Part shown: one piece after another, positions 41,036 through 49,676 of the stretch
How the letters are laid out: every line of letters starts with the position of its first letter
Numbering within the stretch: the first letter of the stretch is position 1
Source of the DNA: Akkermansia sp.
Lineage (GTDB): Bacteria; Verrucomicrobiota; Verrucomicrobiia; Verrucomicrobiales; Akkermansiaceae
Length of the DNA stretch: 64,000 nt
NCBI GenBank assembly: GCA_024405415.1
Contig: JAKSOV010000002.1
Span: forward strand, 1 to 64,000
Reading direction: 5' to 3'
Position numbers and translations under genes: made by a program
Notes under the pieces: generated by a model
The model's input: only the letters and a program-made list of their open reading frames with translations
Told to the model about the DNA's origin: nothing
Database searches by the model: none

Positions 41036-42051
41036 ATAAGACACATATTCTTGCCCTTGCCGCTACGGCGCTTACCTTCGTTTCCTGCGAAGAGGCTACG
41101 GACGTTGCTGACGGTCGTGCCCGCATCCAACGCTTTACTCCGCCTACTCCTGTCGCCGCTCCGGCACCCAAGCCTGCCCCTGTGGTTGATCAGCCCAAGC
41201 CCGAACCGGCCCAGGCTCCCGTCATCGAGAAGCCTGAACCCACGCCCGCTCCTGCGCCGGAGGTGAAGCTCCCCGAGCCGCCCCCTGCCCCCGCTCCCGA
41301 GGTGAAGAAGCCCGAAACCGCGCCTCTCATCTCTCAGAAACAGCCCGCGCTGCCGAAGCCGGAGACCAAGAAGCCCGAGCCCAAACCTGTGGTGGAACAG
41401 AAGCAGCCCGAACTGCCGAAACCTGAGGTGAAGGCCGAGGCCCCTGCCCCCAAGCCCGAGGTCAAGAAACCCGAGCCCAAACCCGTCGTGGCACAGAAGC
41501 AGCCCGAACTGCCGAAACCTGAGGTGAAAGCCGAGGCCCCTGCCCCCAAGCCTGAGGTCAAGAAGCCCGTGCCCAAACCTGTGGTGGAACAGAAGCAGCC
41601 CGAACTGCCGAAACCTGAGGTGAAGGCCGAGGCTCCCGCCCCCAAGCCTGAGGTCAAGAAACCCGAGCCCAAACCTGTGGTGGAACAGAAGCAGCCCGAG
41701 CTACCCAAGCCCGAAGTGAAGGCTGAGGTCCCCGCCCCCAAGCCTGAGGTCAAGAAGCCCGAGCCCAAGCCTGTGGTAGAACAGAAGCAGCCTGCGCTTT
41801 CCAAGCCTGAGGTGAAGGCTGTGGCTCCCGCCCCCAAGCCTGAGGTCAAGAAGCCCGAGCCCAAGCCCGTGGTGGCGCAGAAACAGCCTGCGAATCCGGC
41901 TCCGCAGCGCCGCTCTTTCTTCAAGCGGCAGCAGCCTGCCTATCTTCCCACGGAAGGCGCACCCTCAGATGACGTCCCCGCCCATCTGTTGGCCCCGGAT
42001 TCGGATTCCATTGTGATGCCCGGGCAACGCCGCGGCGCTCGCCGTCGTTAA
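41032..42051 (+). CDS. lipoprotein with tandem Pro/Lys/Glu repeats
   Basis: 339 residues from the ATG at 41032, with a lipoprotein signal (MNKTHILALAATALTFVSC). The body (about 60-290) consists of roughly five tandem 32-residue repeats built from PKPEVKK, PEPKPVVEQKQPE and LPKPEVKAEAPA, encoded by nearly identical 96-bp DNA repeats. Such rod-like PEPK segments resemble the periplasm-spanning part of TonB. The C-terminal tail is basic. The repeat DNA is likely to vary in copy number between strains. Confidence 0.85.
   Translation: MNKTHILALAATALTFVSCEEATDVADGRARIQRFTPPTPVAAPAPKPAPVVDQPKPEPAQAPVIEKPEPTPAPAPEVKLPEPPPAPAPEVKKPETAPLISQKQPALPKPETKKPEPKPVVEQKQPELPKPEVKAEAPAPKPEVKKPEPKPVVAQKQPELPKPEVKAEAPAPKPEVKKPVPKPVVEQKQPELPKPEVKAEAPAPKPEVKKPEPKPVVEQKQPELPKPEVKAEVPAPKPEVKKPEPKPVVEQKQPALSKPEVKAVAPAPKPEVKKPEPKPVVAQKQPANPAPQRRSFFKRQQPAYLPTEGAPSDDVPAHLLAPDSDSIVMPGQRRGARRR
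41340..41890 (+). repeat. 96-bp tandem coding repeats in the lipoprotein gene
   Basis: Units begin at CAGAAGCAGCCCGA-like text and repeat about every 96 bp (32 codons). Later units differ by a few silent or conservative changes, such as GAACTGCCG against GAGCTACCC. Confidence 0.8.
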
Positions 42052-42070
42052 TTAACTTTGCTGACAGCTC

Positions 42071-42799
42071 ATGCCGAAGCAGCGCTTAGACGTTCTGGTG
42101 GCCTCTCAGGGGCTTTGTGATTCGCGGGAACAGGCGCAGCGCCTCATCCTCGCGGGTGAGGTGCTGGTGAAGGGGCAACCCGTCACCAAGCCCGGCACCA
42201 AGGTGGATGATTCCCTGCCCATCACGGTCAAGAACAAGCCCAAGTACGTCAGCCGCGGCGGTTTGAAGCTGGAGGGCGCGCTCGCCGCCTTCCCCGTGAA
42301 AGCGGAGGGAAAAATCTGCCTCGACATCGGCTCGTCCACGGGCGGTTTCACGGACTGCCTGCTGCAAAACGGCGCGCTGCGCGTGCATGCGGTAGATGTC
42401 GGCACCAACCAGCTGGTCTGGAAGCTGCGTAACGACCCGCGCGTCATCGTCAAAGAGCAGTTTAACGCTCGCTACATGACCCCCGCCGACCTCGGCGAGA
42501 AGGTGCAGCTCATCGTGAGCGACGTCTCCTTTATCTCCCTCACCAAGATTCTCCCTGCGGCTTACGACTGTCTGGAGGATGGCGGCGATCTGCTGGTGCT
42601 CATCAAGCCCCAGTTCGAGCTTCAGCCCGAGGACATCGGCGCGGGCGGCATCGTCCGCGACCCTGCCCTCCACCAACGCGCCGTGGACAAAATCCACGAC
42701 TTCGTGGTGAACGAACTCCACCGCGAATGGATGGGGGTTGCAGACTCACCCATCAAAGGAATGGAGGGCAACAAGGAGTTTCTCGCGTGGCTGCGCTGA
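42071..42799 (+). CDS. tlyA: TlyA-family rRNA 2'-O-methyltransferase
   Basis: 242 residues. An S4 RNA-binding domain (RLDVLVASQGLCDSREQAQRLI) is followed by an FtsJ-type methyltransferase: SRGGLKLEGAL, SAM motif DIGSSTGGFTDCLLQ, DVSFISL and LIKPQFE, ending with the catalytic-tetrad Glu in GNKEFL. TlyA methylates 16S and 23S rRNA ribose in mycobacteria; in other bacteria the target is less certain. It follows the repeat lipoprotein by 19 bp. No separate promoter is obvious. Confidence 0.94.
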   Translation: MPKQRLDVLVASQGLCDSREQAQRLILAGEVLVKGQPVTKPGTKVDDSLPITVKNKPKYVSRGGLKLEGALAAFPVKAEGKICLDIGSSTGGFTDCLLQNGALRVHAVDVGTNQLVWKLRNDPRVIVKEQFNARYMTPADLGEKVQLIVSDVSFISLTKILPAAYDCLEDGGDLLVLIKPQFELQPEDIGAGGIVRDPALHQRAVDKIHDFVVNELHREWMGVADSPIKGMEGNKEFLAWLR

Positions 42800-42810
42800 G
42801 GTAAAGCTAA

Positions 42811-43926
42811 TTATCGGCGGCGGTTGGGGTGCAGGTCGCGGAGGTGGTCCTCGCGGTCGTCGCGGTTGCGCAGCACGTGGCGCTTCTCGCGCTTAGTGAC
42901 GCGCTCGAGGGTCATCTGGCGCTTCTCATTGCGGCGCTCCAGCTCGGCAATCTCGGCGTCGAGATTGAGAAAATGCTCGTAACGCTCGGCAGAGAGCGTG
43001 CCGTTCTCCAGCGCAGCGCGGATGGCGCAGCCCGCGTCCTTGCGGTGGGAGCAATCGGCAAAGCGGCATTGGGATGCCAACTCGGTGAGGTCGTTGAACT
43101 CCGCGCGCAGAGTGGCGGCGTCCGTCCACATGTGGATTTCGCGGATGCCGGGATTGTCGATGAGCACGCCTCCGCCCGGCAGCACCACCAGCTCGCGCGC
43201 CACGGTGGTGTGGCGACCCTTGCCCGTCACGGCATTGACATGCCCCGTCTCCAGCCATTCATCGCCGAGCAGGGAATTCACGAAAGTGCTCTTGCCTACG
43301 CCCGAGGAGCCGACCACGGTGATTGTTTTCCCCTTCGGCACGCGGCGGAGATACTTGGGATAGCCCTTTTTCCACTGCGCGGCAATGGGGTACACCTCGA
43401 TACCCTCCCCCAGCGCGCGGATTTCGCCGAGGATGCGCTGCATCGTCTCCGCATCGGCTTCGTCCTCCTTGTTGACAAGCACCACGGGCTGCGCGCCGCT
43501 CTTGCGGATGAGCGTCATGTAGCGTTCCATGCGGCGGAGGTTGTAGTCCTCCCCCGCATCGGTGATAACGACCACCATGTCCACGTTGGAGCCGATGACC
43601 TGCTCCGCGCAGGAGCGACCGGGGGCTTTGCGGGAAAAGCGGTTGCGGCGGGGCAGCATAGCGCGGATGACAGGCAGGTCCTTGCCCTCGCCGGGGTCCA
43701 CGACCACCCAGTCGCCCACGGTCGGCAGGTCAGCATCGGAGACAGCCTCGTGCCACACCTTGCCGGAGAGCACGACCTCATGGTCGCCCTTGCCTTTGGC
43801 GATGACGGTAAAATTGATTTTCGTCTCGCGGATGATGCGAGCGGGGTACCACTCAGGGTGGCCGAGGGCGGCGTAGGCGGAGGCGAAATCCTCGCCCCAG
43901 CCGAGCATTTCCATGGTGACGGTCAT
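42811..43926 (-). CDS. rsgA: ribosome small subunit-dependent GTPase RsgA
   Basis: Circularly permuted GTPase for late 30S assembly. The 371 residues have an OB domain (about 30-95), then G4 LVNKEDE, G1 VGSSGVGKSTFVNSLLG, G2 TTVARE and G3 DNPGIREI in the permuted order typical of the family. The Zn-binding motif is CRFADCSHRKDAGC. The C-terminal tail is strongly basic (RKRxx, DHLRDLHPNRRR) and longer than usual. The gene overlaps the upstream CoaB gene by 4 bp (ATGA). Confidence 0.95.
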   Translation of the reverse strand: MTVTMEMLGWGEDFASAYAALGHPEWYPARIIRETKINFTVIAKGKGDHEVVLSGKVWHEAVSDADLPTVGDWVVVDPGEGKDLPVIRAMLPRRNRFSRKAPGRSCAEQVIGSNVDMVVVITDAGEDYNLRRMERYMTLIRKSGAQPVVLVNKEDEADAETMQRILGEIRALGEGIEVYPIAAQWKKGYPKYLRRVPKGKTITVVGSSGVGKSTFVNSLLGDEWLETGHVNAVTGKGRHTTVARELVVLPGGGVLIDNPGIREIHMWTDAATLRAEFNDLTELASQCRFADCSHRKDAGCAIRAALENGTLSAERYEHFLNLDAEIAELERRNEKRQMTLERVTKREKRHVLRNRDDREDHLRDLHPNRRR

Positions 43927-44555
43927 CGGCGGATGATGGTAGCGTGTTCGATGATGTGCATGGCAATGTGCTCCTTCGTGTCCTTCTCCAAATACTCCGT
44001 GTGGTCGGGGAACACGAGGGCCACTTCGTTCTCGCGGGAGTCAAAGCCGATGTCCGAGCGCGACACATCGTTTGCCACGATGAAGTCGCACTTCTTGCGC
44101 TCCAGCTTGCCGCGGGCGTAATCCTCCACATTCTGCGTTTCGGCGGCGAAACCGATGAGCGTGCCGGTGAAGCCGAAGACATCGCGCATGCTGCCGAGGA
44201 TATCGGGCGTGCGCTCCAGCTCGATGATGAGACGCTCGCCGTCCTTCTTGATTTTCTGCTCGCTGTACGCCACGGGGCGGTAGTCCGCCACGGCGGCGCA
44301 GAGAATGGCCACATCGGCATACTTCACCATGTCGCGCACGGCTTCATACATCTCCTGCGCGCTTTCTACGTGAATGAAATCCACACCCGCAGGCACATCC
44401 AGCGCGGTGGGGCCGGAGATGAGAATCACCTCATGCCCGTCGTGCTTCGCCGCGCCCGCCAGTGCGTAGCCCATGCGCCCCGAGGAGCGGTTGGTGATAT
44501 AGCGGGCGGGGTCAAGCGCTTCACGCGTAGGACCGGCGGTGATGAGAAACTTCAT
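43923..44555 (-). CDS. coaB: stand-alone phosphopantothenate-cysteine ligase (CoaB domain)
   Basis: Joins phosphopantothenate and cysteine in CoA synthesis. The 210 residues from the ATG at 44555 contain only the CoaB half of the usual CoaBC fusion: TAGPTREALDPARYITNRSSGRMGYALA, LISGPTALDVP, ILCAAVADYRP, KIKK and LIGFAAET. No CoaC flavoprotein is seen next to it, so the decarboxylase must be encoded elsewhere. It is coupled to rsgA by a 4-bp overlap. Confidence 0.93.
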   Translation of the reverse strand: MKFLITAGPTREALDPARYITNRSSGRMGYALAGAAKHDGHEVILISGPTALDVPAGVDFIHVESAQEMYEAVRDMVKYADVAILCAAVADYRPVAYSEQKIKKDGERLIIELERTPDILGSMRDVFGFTGTLIGFAAETQNVEDYARGKLERKKCDFIVANDVSRSDIGFDSRENEVALVFPDHTEYLEKDTKEHIAMHIIEHATIIRR

Positions 44556-44689
44556 GCCCCGCATGATACCAAATAGACGCGCGCATGGCAAGCGCGGCAA
44601 AAGAGAACTTGCGAAATGGGGCTCATTGGTGTATCATCCCCGCGCCGCCGTTCGGGCGGTTCTTATCACACAACACCATATTGAATACC

Positions 44690-45157
44690 ATGTACAAGAC
44701 GCTGATGATTGCTTTCGTGTGCGCTGCGGGTGCACTTTCCGCCTCCGCCGCCCTGCCCAAGGTGAACCTCAAGAAGCCCGCCGTGACGGCAGATGCCACG
44801 GGTGTGAAGATCACGAAGCCCGCCGTGGAGGTGCAGAAGGCCGAAGGCCCTACCGCTGCTGACAAGATTGCCGAGGCTAAGAAGAGCGCCGAGGACACCG
44901 CCGCCGCTGCCAAGCAGGGCGTGCAGGACAAGGTGACGGCCGCGCAGGATGCCGCTGCCGCCAAGGTGGACGAGGTGACGGGTGCCGCTGCCGCCGCCAA
45001 GGACGGTGCTGCCGCCAAGGTGGGTGAGGCTAAGGCTGCCGTTGAGGCCGCTAAGAACGCCGCCACAGCCCCCTCCGTGGAGGTCACCAAGCCCGCCGCC
45101 ACGCTGGACGCCGAGGGTCTCAAGGTGACGAAGCCTGCTCTTCAGCTCAAGAAGTAA
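44690..45157 (+). CDS. exported Ala/Lys-rich helical protein
   Basis: 155 residues from the ATG at 44690, with a signal peptide (MYKTLMIAFVCAAGALSASA). The centre (about 55-120) is an Ala-rich amphipathic helix (AEAKKSAEDTAAAAKQGVQD, AKVDEVTGAAAAAKDGAAAK) like apolipoprotein or LEA proteins. It is flanked by two similar short modules, KKPAVTADATGVKITKPAVEV and TKPAATLDAEGLKVTKPALQL, an internal duplication. A promoter TTGCGA-17-TATCAT and a small 5' hairpin precede it, giving a leader of about 50 nt. Function is unknown. Confidence 0.78.
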   Translation: MYKTLMIAFVCAAGALSASAALPKVNLKKPAVTADATGVKITKPAVEVQKAEGPTAADKIAEAKKSAEDTAAAAKQGVQDKVTAAQDAAAAKVDEVTGAAAAAKDGAAAKVGEAKAAVEAAKNAATAPSVEVTKPAATLDAEGLKVTKPALQLKK

Positions 45158-45182
45158 GCTTCCCGTCATCCTTTTTTTCGAC

Positions 45183-45219
45183 ACAGCCTGATGCAGCACA
45201 GCATCAGGCTGTTTGATTT
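45183..45219 (+). terminator. terminator of the Ala-rich protein gene
   Basis: ACAGCCTGATGC and GCATCAGGCTGT form a 12-bp stem around AGCACA, then TTTGATTT. Confidence 0.88.
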
Positions 45220-45280
45220 CGCTTGCTTTTTAAGGGCCCTGCGGTTATAGTCTCGCCGCTGTTTAACCTCCGTTATATCC

Positions 45281-46366
45281 ATGACTCCTGATTCCGCTTA
45301 CGATTTAACGGTCATCACCGTGTGCATGAACGTGCTGCCTGACGTTCAACGTTCGGTGGAATCTGTCTTGGCTCAGAAAGCTTTAGGCAGTCTTAAAATT
45401 GAGCATTTGATTGTGGACGGAGCCTCCACGGACGGCACGCCGGAGTGGTTGGCGGAAGCCAAGGCAGCGGGCCGGATTGAGGCCTATATCTCTGAAAAGG
45501 ACGGCGGCATTTACCCTGCCATGAACAAGGGCATTGAGCTGGCCCGCGGTCGAGTGCTCGCATTCCTGAATGCAGGTGACCGATACGCAGAGCAGGATTT
45601 AGCCCCTCTGGTGCGGCCTATTTCGGAAGGCCGCGTAGCCGCCTCCTGCGGTGCGGCGCTCTGCCACACGGTAGAAGGCTCGCAATGGGTGTATCGCCCC
45701 ACGATGCTGCGCGCATGGTGGGACCAGCTCGGCTGCCACCAAGCCTACTTTGCCTCGGCGGAGGCTTATCATGCCGTGCACGGCTACGATGCAGCGGGGT
45801 TCCGCAGCGCGGCGGATTGCCAGATGATGAATGACATCATGCGTGCCTTCGGCGCACCGCTGATGCAGGATGATGTCGTGGTGCATTTTGAAGAGGGCGG
45901 CTTTTCAACCGGGTTTTGGAAAGTATACCGCCACGAGATTATTGAGATTCATGCCCGTGCATGGGACAAGCTCTCCGAACGCTGCCGCGAGGATGCGGAT
46001 TTTCACCGCATGATGGCGGCCATGTTGGCATGGCACTGTCTGGAGGTCATTCAGATGTCGCCGGAGAAACGCCGCAAAGCGGCCGCTCAGATTGAGAAGC
46101 TGGTGCGGATGTGCCGCGAGATACCCGGCATTTGCGGTGCTCTGCGCCTTGCGCTGAACGCCTGTGTGGGCTTTGTGAAGCGTGCGATGAAGCACGACAA
46201 GCCCGTTGCCAAGTGGCAATGGGCGCTCTTCCAACTGCCTCATTTCATCTGCGCCGTGCCGCACGCCAATCCTTACAAGCGCGTCTACATCGGGCCGAGC
46301 AAAAAACAAATCGTGGCCATGTTCCCCAAGCGCTTGGCCGCAGCGCTCGGCGGCCGCAAACGCTGA
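45281..46366 (+). CDS. family 2 glycosyltransferase
   Basis: 361 residues. The GT-A core is typical: LTVITVCMNVLPDVQRSVESV, LIVDGASTDGTPEWL, and ISEKDGGIYPAMNKGIELARG followed by LAFLNAGDRY, the WcaA-like EKDxGxYxAMNKG pattern. It transfers a sugar from a nucleotide donor, probably to a surface glycan; donor and acceptor are not known. The C-terminal part (about 240-361) is helical and specific to this protein. A promoter TTGCTT-17-TATAGT lies 29 nt before the ATG, so it has a leader. Confidence 0.92.
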   Translation: MTPDSAYDLTVITVCMNVLPDVQRSVESVLAQKALGSLKIEHLIVDGASTDGTPEWLAEAKAAGRIEAYISEKDGGIYPAMNKGIELARGRVLAFLNAGDRYAEQDLAPLVRPISEGRVAASCGAALCHTVEGSQWVYRPTMLRAWWDQLGCHQAYFASAEAYHAVHGYDAAGFRSAADCQMMNDIMRAFGAPLMQDDVVVHFEEGGFSTGFWKVYRHEIIEIHARAWDKLSERCREDADFHRMMAAMLAWHCLEVIQMSPEKRRKAAAQIEKLVRMCREIPGICGALRLALNACVGFVKRAMKHDKPVAKWQWALFQLPHFICAVPHANPYKRVYIGPSKKQIVAMFPKRLAAALGGRKR

Positions 46367-46386
46367 GCGCGGAACGAACTTTCGCT

Positions 46387-46415
46387 TTGACAGCTGCACG
46401 TCCATCCGCTAGACT
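46387..46415 (+). promoter_or_regulatory. promoter of khpA-priA
   Basis: A perfect TTGACA (46387-46392), a 17-bp spacer and TAGACT (46410-46415). The ATG at 46425 is 9 nt further on. Confidence 0.75.
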
Positions 46416-46424
46416 GAAAGCACG

Positions 46425-46694
46425 ATGCAACAGCTTATCGAATCTATCGGCAAATACCTGCTCGCCGTGGTGTCTCCCCTCATCGAGCACCCCGATACGG
46501 CGGAACTGCGCGTAGCGCAGACGGAGGACGGCGAGAGCGTGCGCTTCCGCCTGTTGCTCGACCAAGGAGATGTTGCCCGTGTCATCGGTCGCAACGGCAT
46601 GACGGCCTCCGCCATCCGCTCGCTGGCCAAGGCGGCGGGTGAAAAGCAGGGCATCAAGGTCGTTGTCCACATTCTTTCCCGAGAGGAAGCCTGA
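46425..46694 (+). CDS. khpA: KH-domain RNA-binding protein KhpA
   Basis: 89 residues, the usual KhpA/YlqC length. The single KH domain has the GxxG loop in ARVIGRNGMTASAIRSLA. KhpA with KhpB binds many RNAs and affects cell division and envelope growth in Gram-positive bacteria. Here it precedes priA by 23 bp; a normal neighbour in other phyla would be rpsP or rimM. Assignment is firm. Confidence 0.93.
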   Translation: MQQLIESIGKYLLAVVSPLIEHPDTAELRVAQTEDGESVRFRLLLDQGDVARVIGRNGMTASAIRSLAKAAGEKQGIKVVVHILSREEA

Positions 46695-46717
46695 TTTCTG
46701 AAAAAAATCCCTGCACC

Positions 46718-48973
46718 ATGCAACAGGGCCTGTTCAGCGATGCGGACATTCCGGGCGGCTTGCAGGCCGCCCGCGTGCTCGTGGACGGGCTCAACGACAT
46801 GGTCCTGGATTACGGCATTCCCGCGGGGATGGAGGGCGTAACGCGCGGCTCGCGCGTGGAGGTGCCGCTGCGCAACCGCAGCACCACAGGCACGGTGTTG
46901 CAGGTCAGCACGCCGGAGTTCGGCGGACGGCTGAAACCGCTCCTGCGCCTCATTCACGATGAACCCGTGGTGTCCCCTGCCCTCATGGACCTTGCGGAGT
47001 GGGCCGCGCGCTACTACGCCGTGCCCGTGGAGCAGATGATACGCTGCATCGTGCCCGAACCCGTGCGCCGCGAACGGCACGAGGAAAAGGTTAGGAAAGT
47101 CATCGTCCTGCAACAATGGCCCGATGACGACACGCTCAACAAGCTCAACAAGCGCGCTCCGCGCCAAGCGGGCATCCTGCGCTACCTGCACGCAAGCGAG
47201 ACGAAGCGCGAGCCGCTGGCCGACCTCGGCGGCAGCTCGGCGCTCACCCCCTGCCGCGCGTTGGAGAAAGCGGGCTATGTGCGCATCGAGGAGGAGCAGG
47301 TACACCGCGACCCCGCCGCAGGCGAGAGCTTTGCCCCCAGCGCCCCGCTCACCCTCAACGCCGAGCAGGAAAACGCGCTGAAAGCCGTGCTGACGGCGTG
47401 TACGACACACTCCCCCAAGCCCCTCGTGATGCAGGGCGTGACGGGCAGCGGCAAGACGGAGGTCTACCTGCAAGCCGCGCAGCATGTGCTGGACGAGGGC
47501 AAGGGCGTACTCATCCTCGTGCCGGAGATTTCCCTCACCCCGCAGACCATGGCGCGCTTCAAGAGCCGCTTTGCCGCGCTGGAGGGCGCGGTGGCCATTC
47601 TCCACAGCGCCATGAGCGACGGCGAACGCTTTGATGAGTGGCACGCCATTCACCGCGGGCGCGCCCGCATTGCCATCGGCCCGCGTTCCGCGGTGTTCGC
47701 CCCCGTGCAGAATCTCGGCCTCATCATCGTGGACGAGGAGCACGATTCCTCCTACAAGCAGGAGAATAGCCCCCGCTACCACGGCCGCGACCTCGCTGTG
47801 CTGCGCGCCAAGATGGAGGGGGCGACGGTCGTCCTCGGCAGCGCGACCCCCTCTCTGGAAACGATGTACAACGTGCAGACGGGCAAGTATGACTGCGTGC
47901 GCCTTGACCACCGCGCCGACGGCCAACGCCTGCCCCTCACCCGCGTGCTGGACATGCGTTCCGAACCCAAAGATAAGCGCAACCTCGGCATCCTGAGCGA
48001 GCGGCTGCGCGTGGCCATCGACGACCGCTTGCGCGAGGGGCAGCAGGTGATTCTGCTGCTCAACCGCCGCGGTTTCGCCCGCGCCCTGCAATGCCCCGAC
48101 TGCGGCTACACCGCTGACTGCCCCGACTGCGCCGTGCCCATGACCTTCCACGCCACGGAGAACCGCCTCATCTGCCACATCTGCGGACACCGCGAGGTGG
48201 TGCCCAAGCGTTGCCCCGAATGTCACAGCGCGGGTATTCTGCTGGAGGGTTACGGCACGCAGAAGGTGGAGATGGTGCTGCGGCGTTGTTTCCCGCAGGC
48301 ACGCCTGCAACGCGTGGATGCGGATGTCACCGCGCGCAAGAACGCGCTGCGCGACATTCTCGAGGATTTCCGCGCGCACCGCACGGACATTCTGCTGGGC
48401 ACGCAGATGATTTCCAAGGGGCTGGATTTCCCCGGTGTGACGCTGGTGGGCGTGCTCAACGCCGACCTCGGTCTCAGCGTGCCGGACCCGCGCGCCGCCG
48501 AACGCACCTTCCAGCTGCTGACGCAGGTAGCGGGGCGCGCCGGCCGCGGCGAGCTGGACGGCGAGGTCATCATCCAGACCTATAACCCGCAGGCGGACGC
48601 GATTCAGTTCGCCCGCCGCCACGATACGGACGGCTTTGCGGAAGCCGAACTGGCTCTGCGTCAGCAGATGCAGTTCCCGCCCTACTGCCACATGGCCGTG
48701 CTCACCGTCCGCGCAGAGCAGGAGGAGCTGGCGCAGCTCTCCGTCGGCACCCTCTACCGCCACTTGCAACAAGCCCTGCCGCCGCAGGTGCTCATGAGCG
48801 AGCCCCTGCCCGCCCCCATCGCCAAGGCCTACGGCAAGTTCCGCTACCAAATCACCTTCCGCTCCCCCTCCGCCCGCGTGGTGGCAGACATCTGCGCCCG
48901 AGTCATCGCCGAACAACACTTTGGTGAGGAAATAGCGGTATCTCTCGATATTGACGCCTACTCTTTCTTATGA
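46718..48973 (+). CDS. priA: primosomal protein N' (PriA helicase)
   Basis: Restarts stalled forks by 3'-5' helicase action. The 751 residues have the N-terminal 3'BD domain, Walker A GVTGSGKTEVYL, Walker B VDEEHDSSYKQ, and the zinc-binding cysteines in CPDCGYTADCPDCAVPM and CHICGHREVVPKRCPEC. The C-terminal helicase motifs GTQMISKGLDFPGVTLVGVLNAD and QVAGRAGRGE are intact. The start is the ATG at 46718, close after khpA. The end overlaps the next gene by 4 bp. Confidence 0.96.
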   Translation: MQQGLFSDADIPGGLQAARVLVDGLNDMVLDYGIPAGMEGVTRGSRVEVPLRNRSTTGTVLQVSTPEFGGRLKPLLRLIHDEPVVSPALMDLAEWAARYYAVPVEQMIRCIVPEPVRRERHEEKVRKVIVLQQWPDDDTLNKLNKRAPRQAGILRYLHASETKREPLADLGGSSALTPCRALEKAGYVRIEEEQVHRDPAAGESFAPSAPLTLNAEQENALKAVLTACTTHSPKPLVMQGVTGSGKTEVYLQAAQHVLDEGKGVLILVPEISLTPQTMARFKSRFAALEGAVAILHSAMSDGERFDEWHAIHRGRARIAIGPRSAVFAPVQNLGLIIVDEEHDSSYKQENSPRYHGRDLAVLRAKMEGATVVLGSATPSLETMYNVQTGKYDCVRLDHRADGQRLPLTRVLDMRSEPKDKRNLGILSERLRVAIDDRLREGQQVILLLNRRGFARALQCPDCGYTADCPDCAVPMTFHATENRLICHICGHREVVPKRCPECHSAGILLEGYGTQKVEMVLRRCFPQARLQRVDADVTARKNALRDILEDFRAHRTDILLGTQMISKGLDFPGVTLVGVLNADLGLSVPDPRAAERTFQLLTQVAGRAGRGELDGEVIIQTYNPQADAIQFARRHDTDGFAEAELALRQQMQFPPYCHMAVLTVRAEQEELAQLSVGTLYRHLQQALPPQVLMSEPLPAPIAKAYGKFRYQITFRSPSARVVADICARVIAEQHFGEEIAVSLDIDAYSFL

Positions 48974-49425
48974 ACACGCGTTCCGAACAGGCTCTTTCGT
49001 ACTTCTACCGCGGCTACAGTTGCGCGCAGTCCGTGCTGGCGCCCTTTGCCGCCGAGCTGCACCTGAGTGAAGCCGAGGCACTGCGGCTCGCCTCCGCCTT
49101 CGGCGCGGGGCTGGGGCGCATGCGCGGCACCTGCGGCGCGTTCTCTGCGCTCTGCATGATAGCGGGCTGGCGCCACGGCAACACGGAGGGTACCGCCGAG
49201 GGCAAGGAACGCATCTACACCCTGACGCGCTCGCTCGCCGAGCGTTTCCGCGCGGAGATGGGCGCGCTGGAGTGCCGCGAGTTGCTGCACCTTGCCCCCG
49301 AGCAGGAACCGGCCCGCCCCGAAGAGCGCACCGCGGCCTATTACGAAGGCCGCCCCTGCATGAAGTGCATCTCCACCGCCGCTGCATGGGCGGAGGACTT
49401 GTTAACAGCGCAAAAAAACGGCTAA
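48970..49425 (+). CDS. C_GCAxxG_C_C family protein
   Basis: 151 residues. The family pattern of spaced cysteines is present: GYSCAQSVLAPF (Cys18), MRGTCGAFSALCMIAG (Cys55, Cys62), LECRELL, and PCMKCIST near the C-terminus. Family members are small proteins thought to bind a metal or cluster; their function is not established. The start overlaps the priA stop (ATGA), so the two are coupled, although no link between them is known. Confidence 0.88.
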   Translation: MNTRSEQALSYFYRGYSCAQSVLAPFAAELHLSEAEALRLASAFGAGLGRMRGTCGAFSALCMIAGWRHGNTEGTAEGKERIYTLTRSLAERFRAEMGALECRELLHLAPEQEPARPEERTAAYYEGRPCMKCISTAAAWAEDLLTAQKNG

Positions 49426-49460
49426 AAAACCGCTTTTTTGCAAAATACCTGATTTTACGC

Positions 49461-49490
49461 TTGACGCTTCCCCTCTCGTCATGATAGATT
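49461..49490 (+). promoter_or_regulatory. promoter of the candidate ncRNA
   Basis: TTGACG (49461-49466), an 18-bp spacer, TAGATT (49485-49490). A start near 49497 is expected. Confidence 0.62.
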
Positions 49491-49496
49491 GCACCT

Positions 49497-49600
49497 GTCT
49501 TCGGGAGCGGACGTAAAATTGCTTCCCGGGCGCGCAAGCGTCCGATTCATAGGGTAGTTGGGCACCCACGGGCTTCGGCCCGTGGGTGACTTCCTTTTCA
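49497..49600 (+). ncRNA. candidate structured RNA upstream of dnaE
   Basis: A promoter, about 105 bp without a reading frame, and a strong terminator define a transcription unit between a C_GCAxxG gene and dnaE. CGGACG (49508-49513) can pair with CGTCCG (49539-49544). GGGAGC (49503-49508) can instead pair with GCTTCCC (49521-49527). The two share a base, so they may be alternatives, as in a riboswitch or attenuator. I recognise neither SRP RNA, tmRNA, 6S RNA nor a known riboswitch. Boundaries are estimated from promoter and terminator. Confidence 0.5.
49563..49598 (+). terminator. terminator of the candidate ncRNA
   Basis: CACCCACGGGC, loop TTCG, GCCCGTGGGTG, then ACTTCCTTTT. It is an 11-bp stem with a stable UUCG-type tetraloop. 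Confidence 0.85.
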
Positions 49601-49676
49601 GGGGATAAGAGCCTGTCAAAGGCGGACTTTTTTGCTGACATTCCGCGCGGTTTCGTGTATACTTTTCGCGTTAGCC

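Noticed and set aside
41340-41890. Regular repeats as a CRISPR array
   Set aside because: They are in-frame codons of the PEPK lipoprotein with a 96-bp period and no unique spacers.
46409-48919. A minus-strand open frame of about 830 codons
   Set aside because: It is antisense to khpA and priA, which are unmistakable; the frame has no start signal or motif.
49497-49600. The dnaE-upstream RNA as SRP RNA, 6S RNA or tmRNA
   Set aside because: The conserved GGAAGCAGC of SRP RNA, the large bubble of 6S RNA and a tag frame are all missing.
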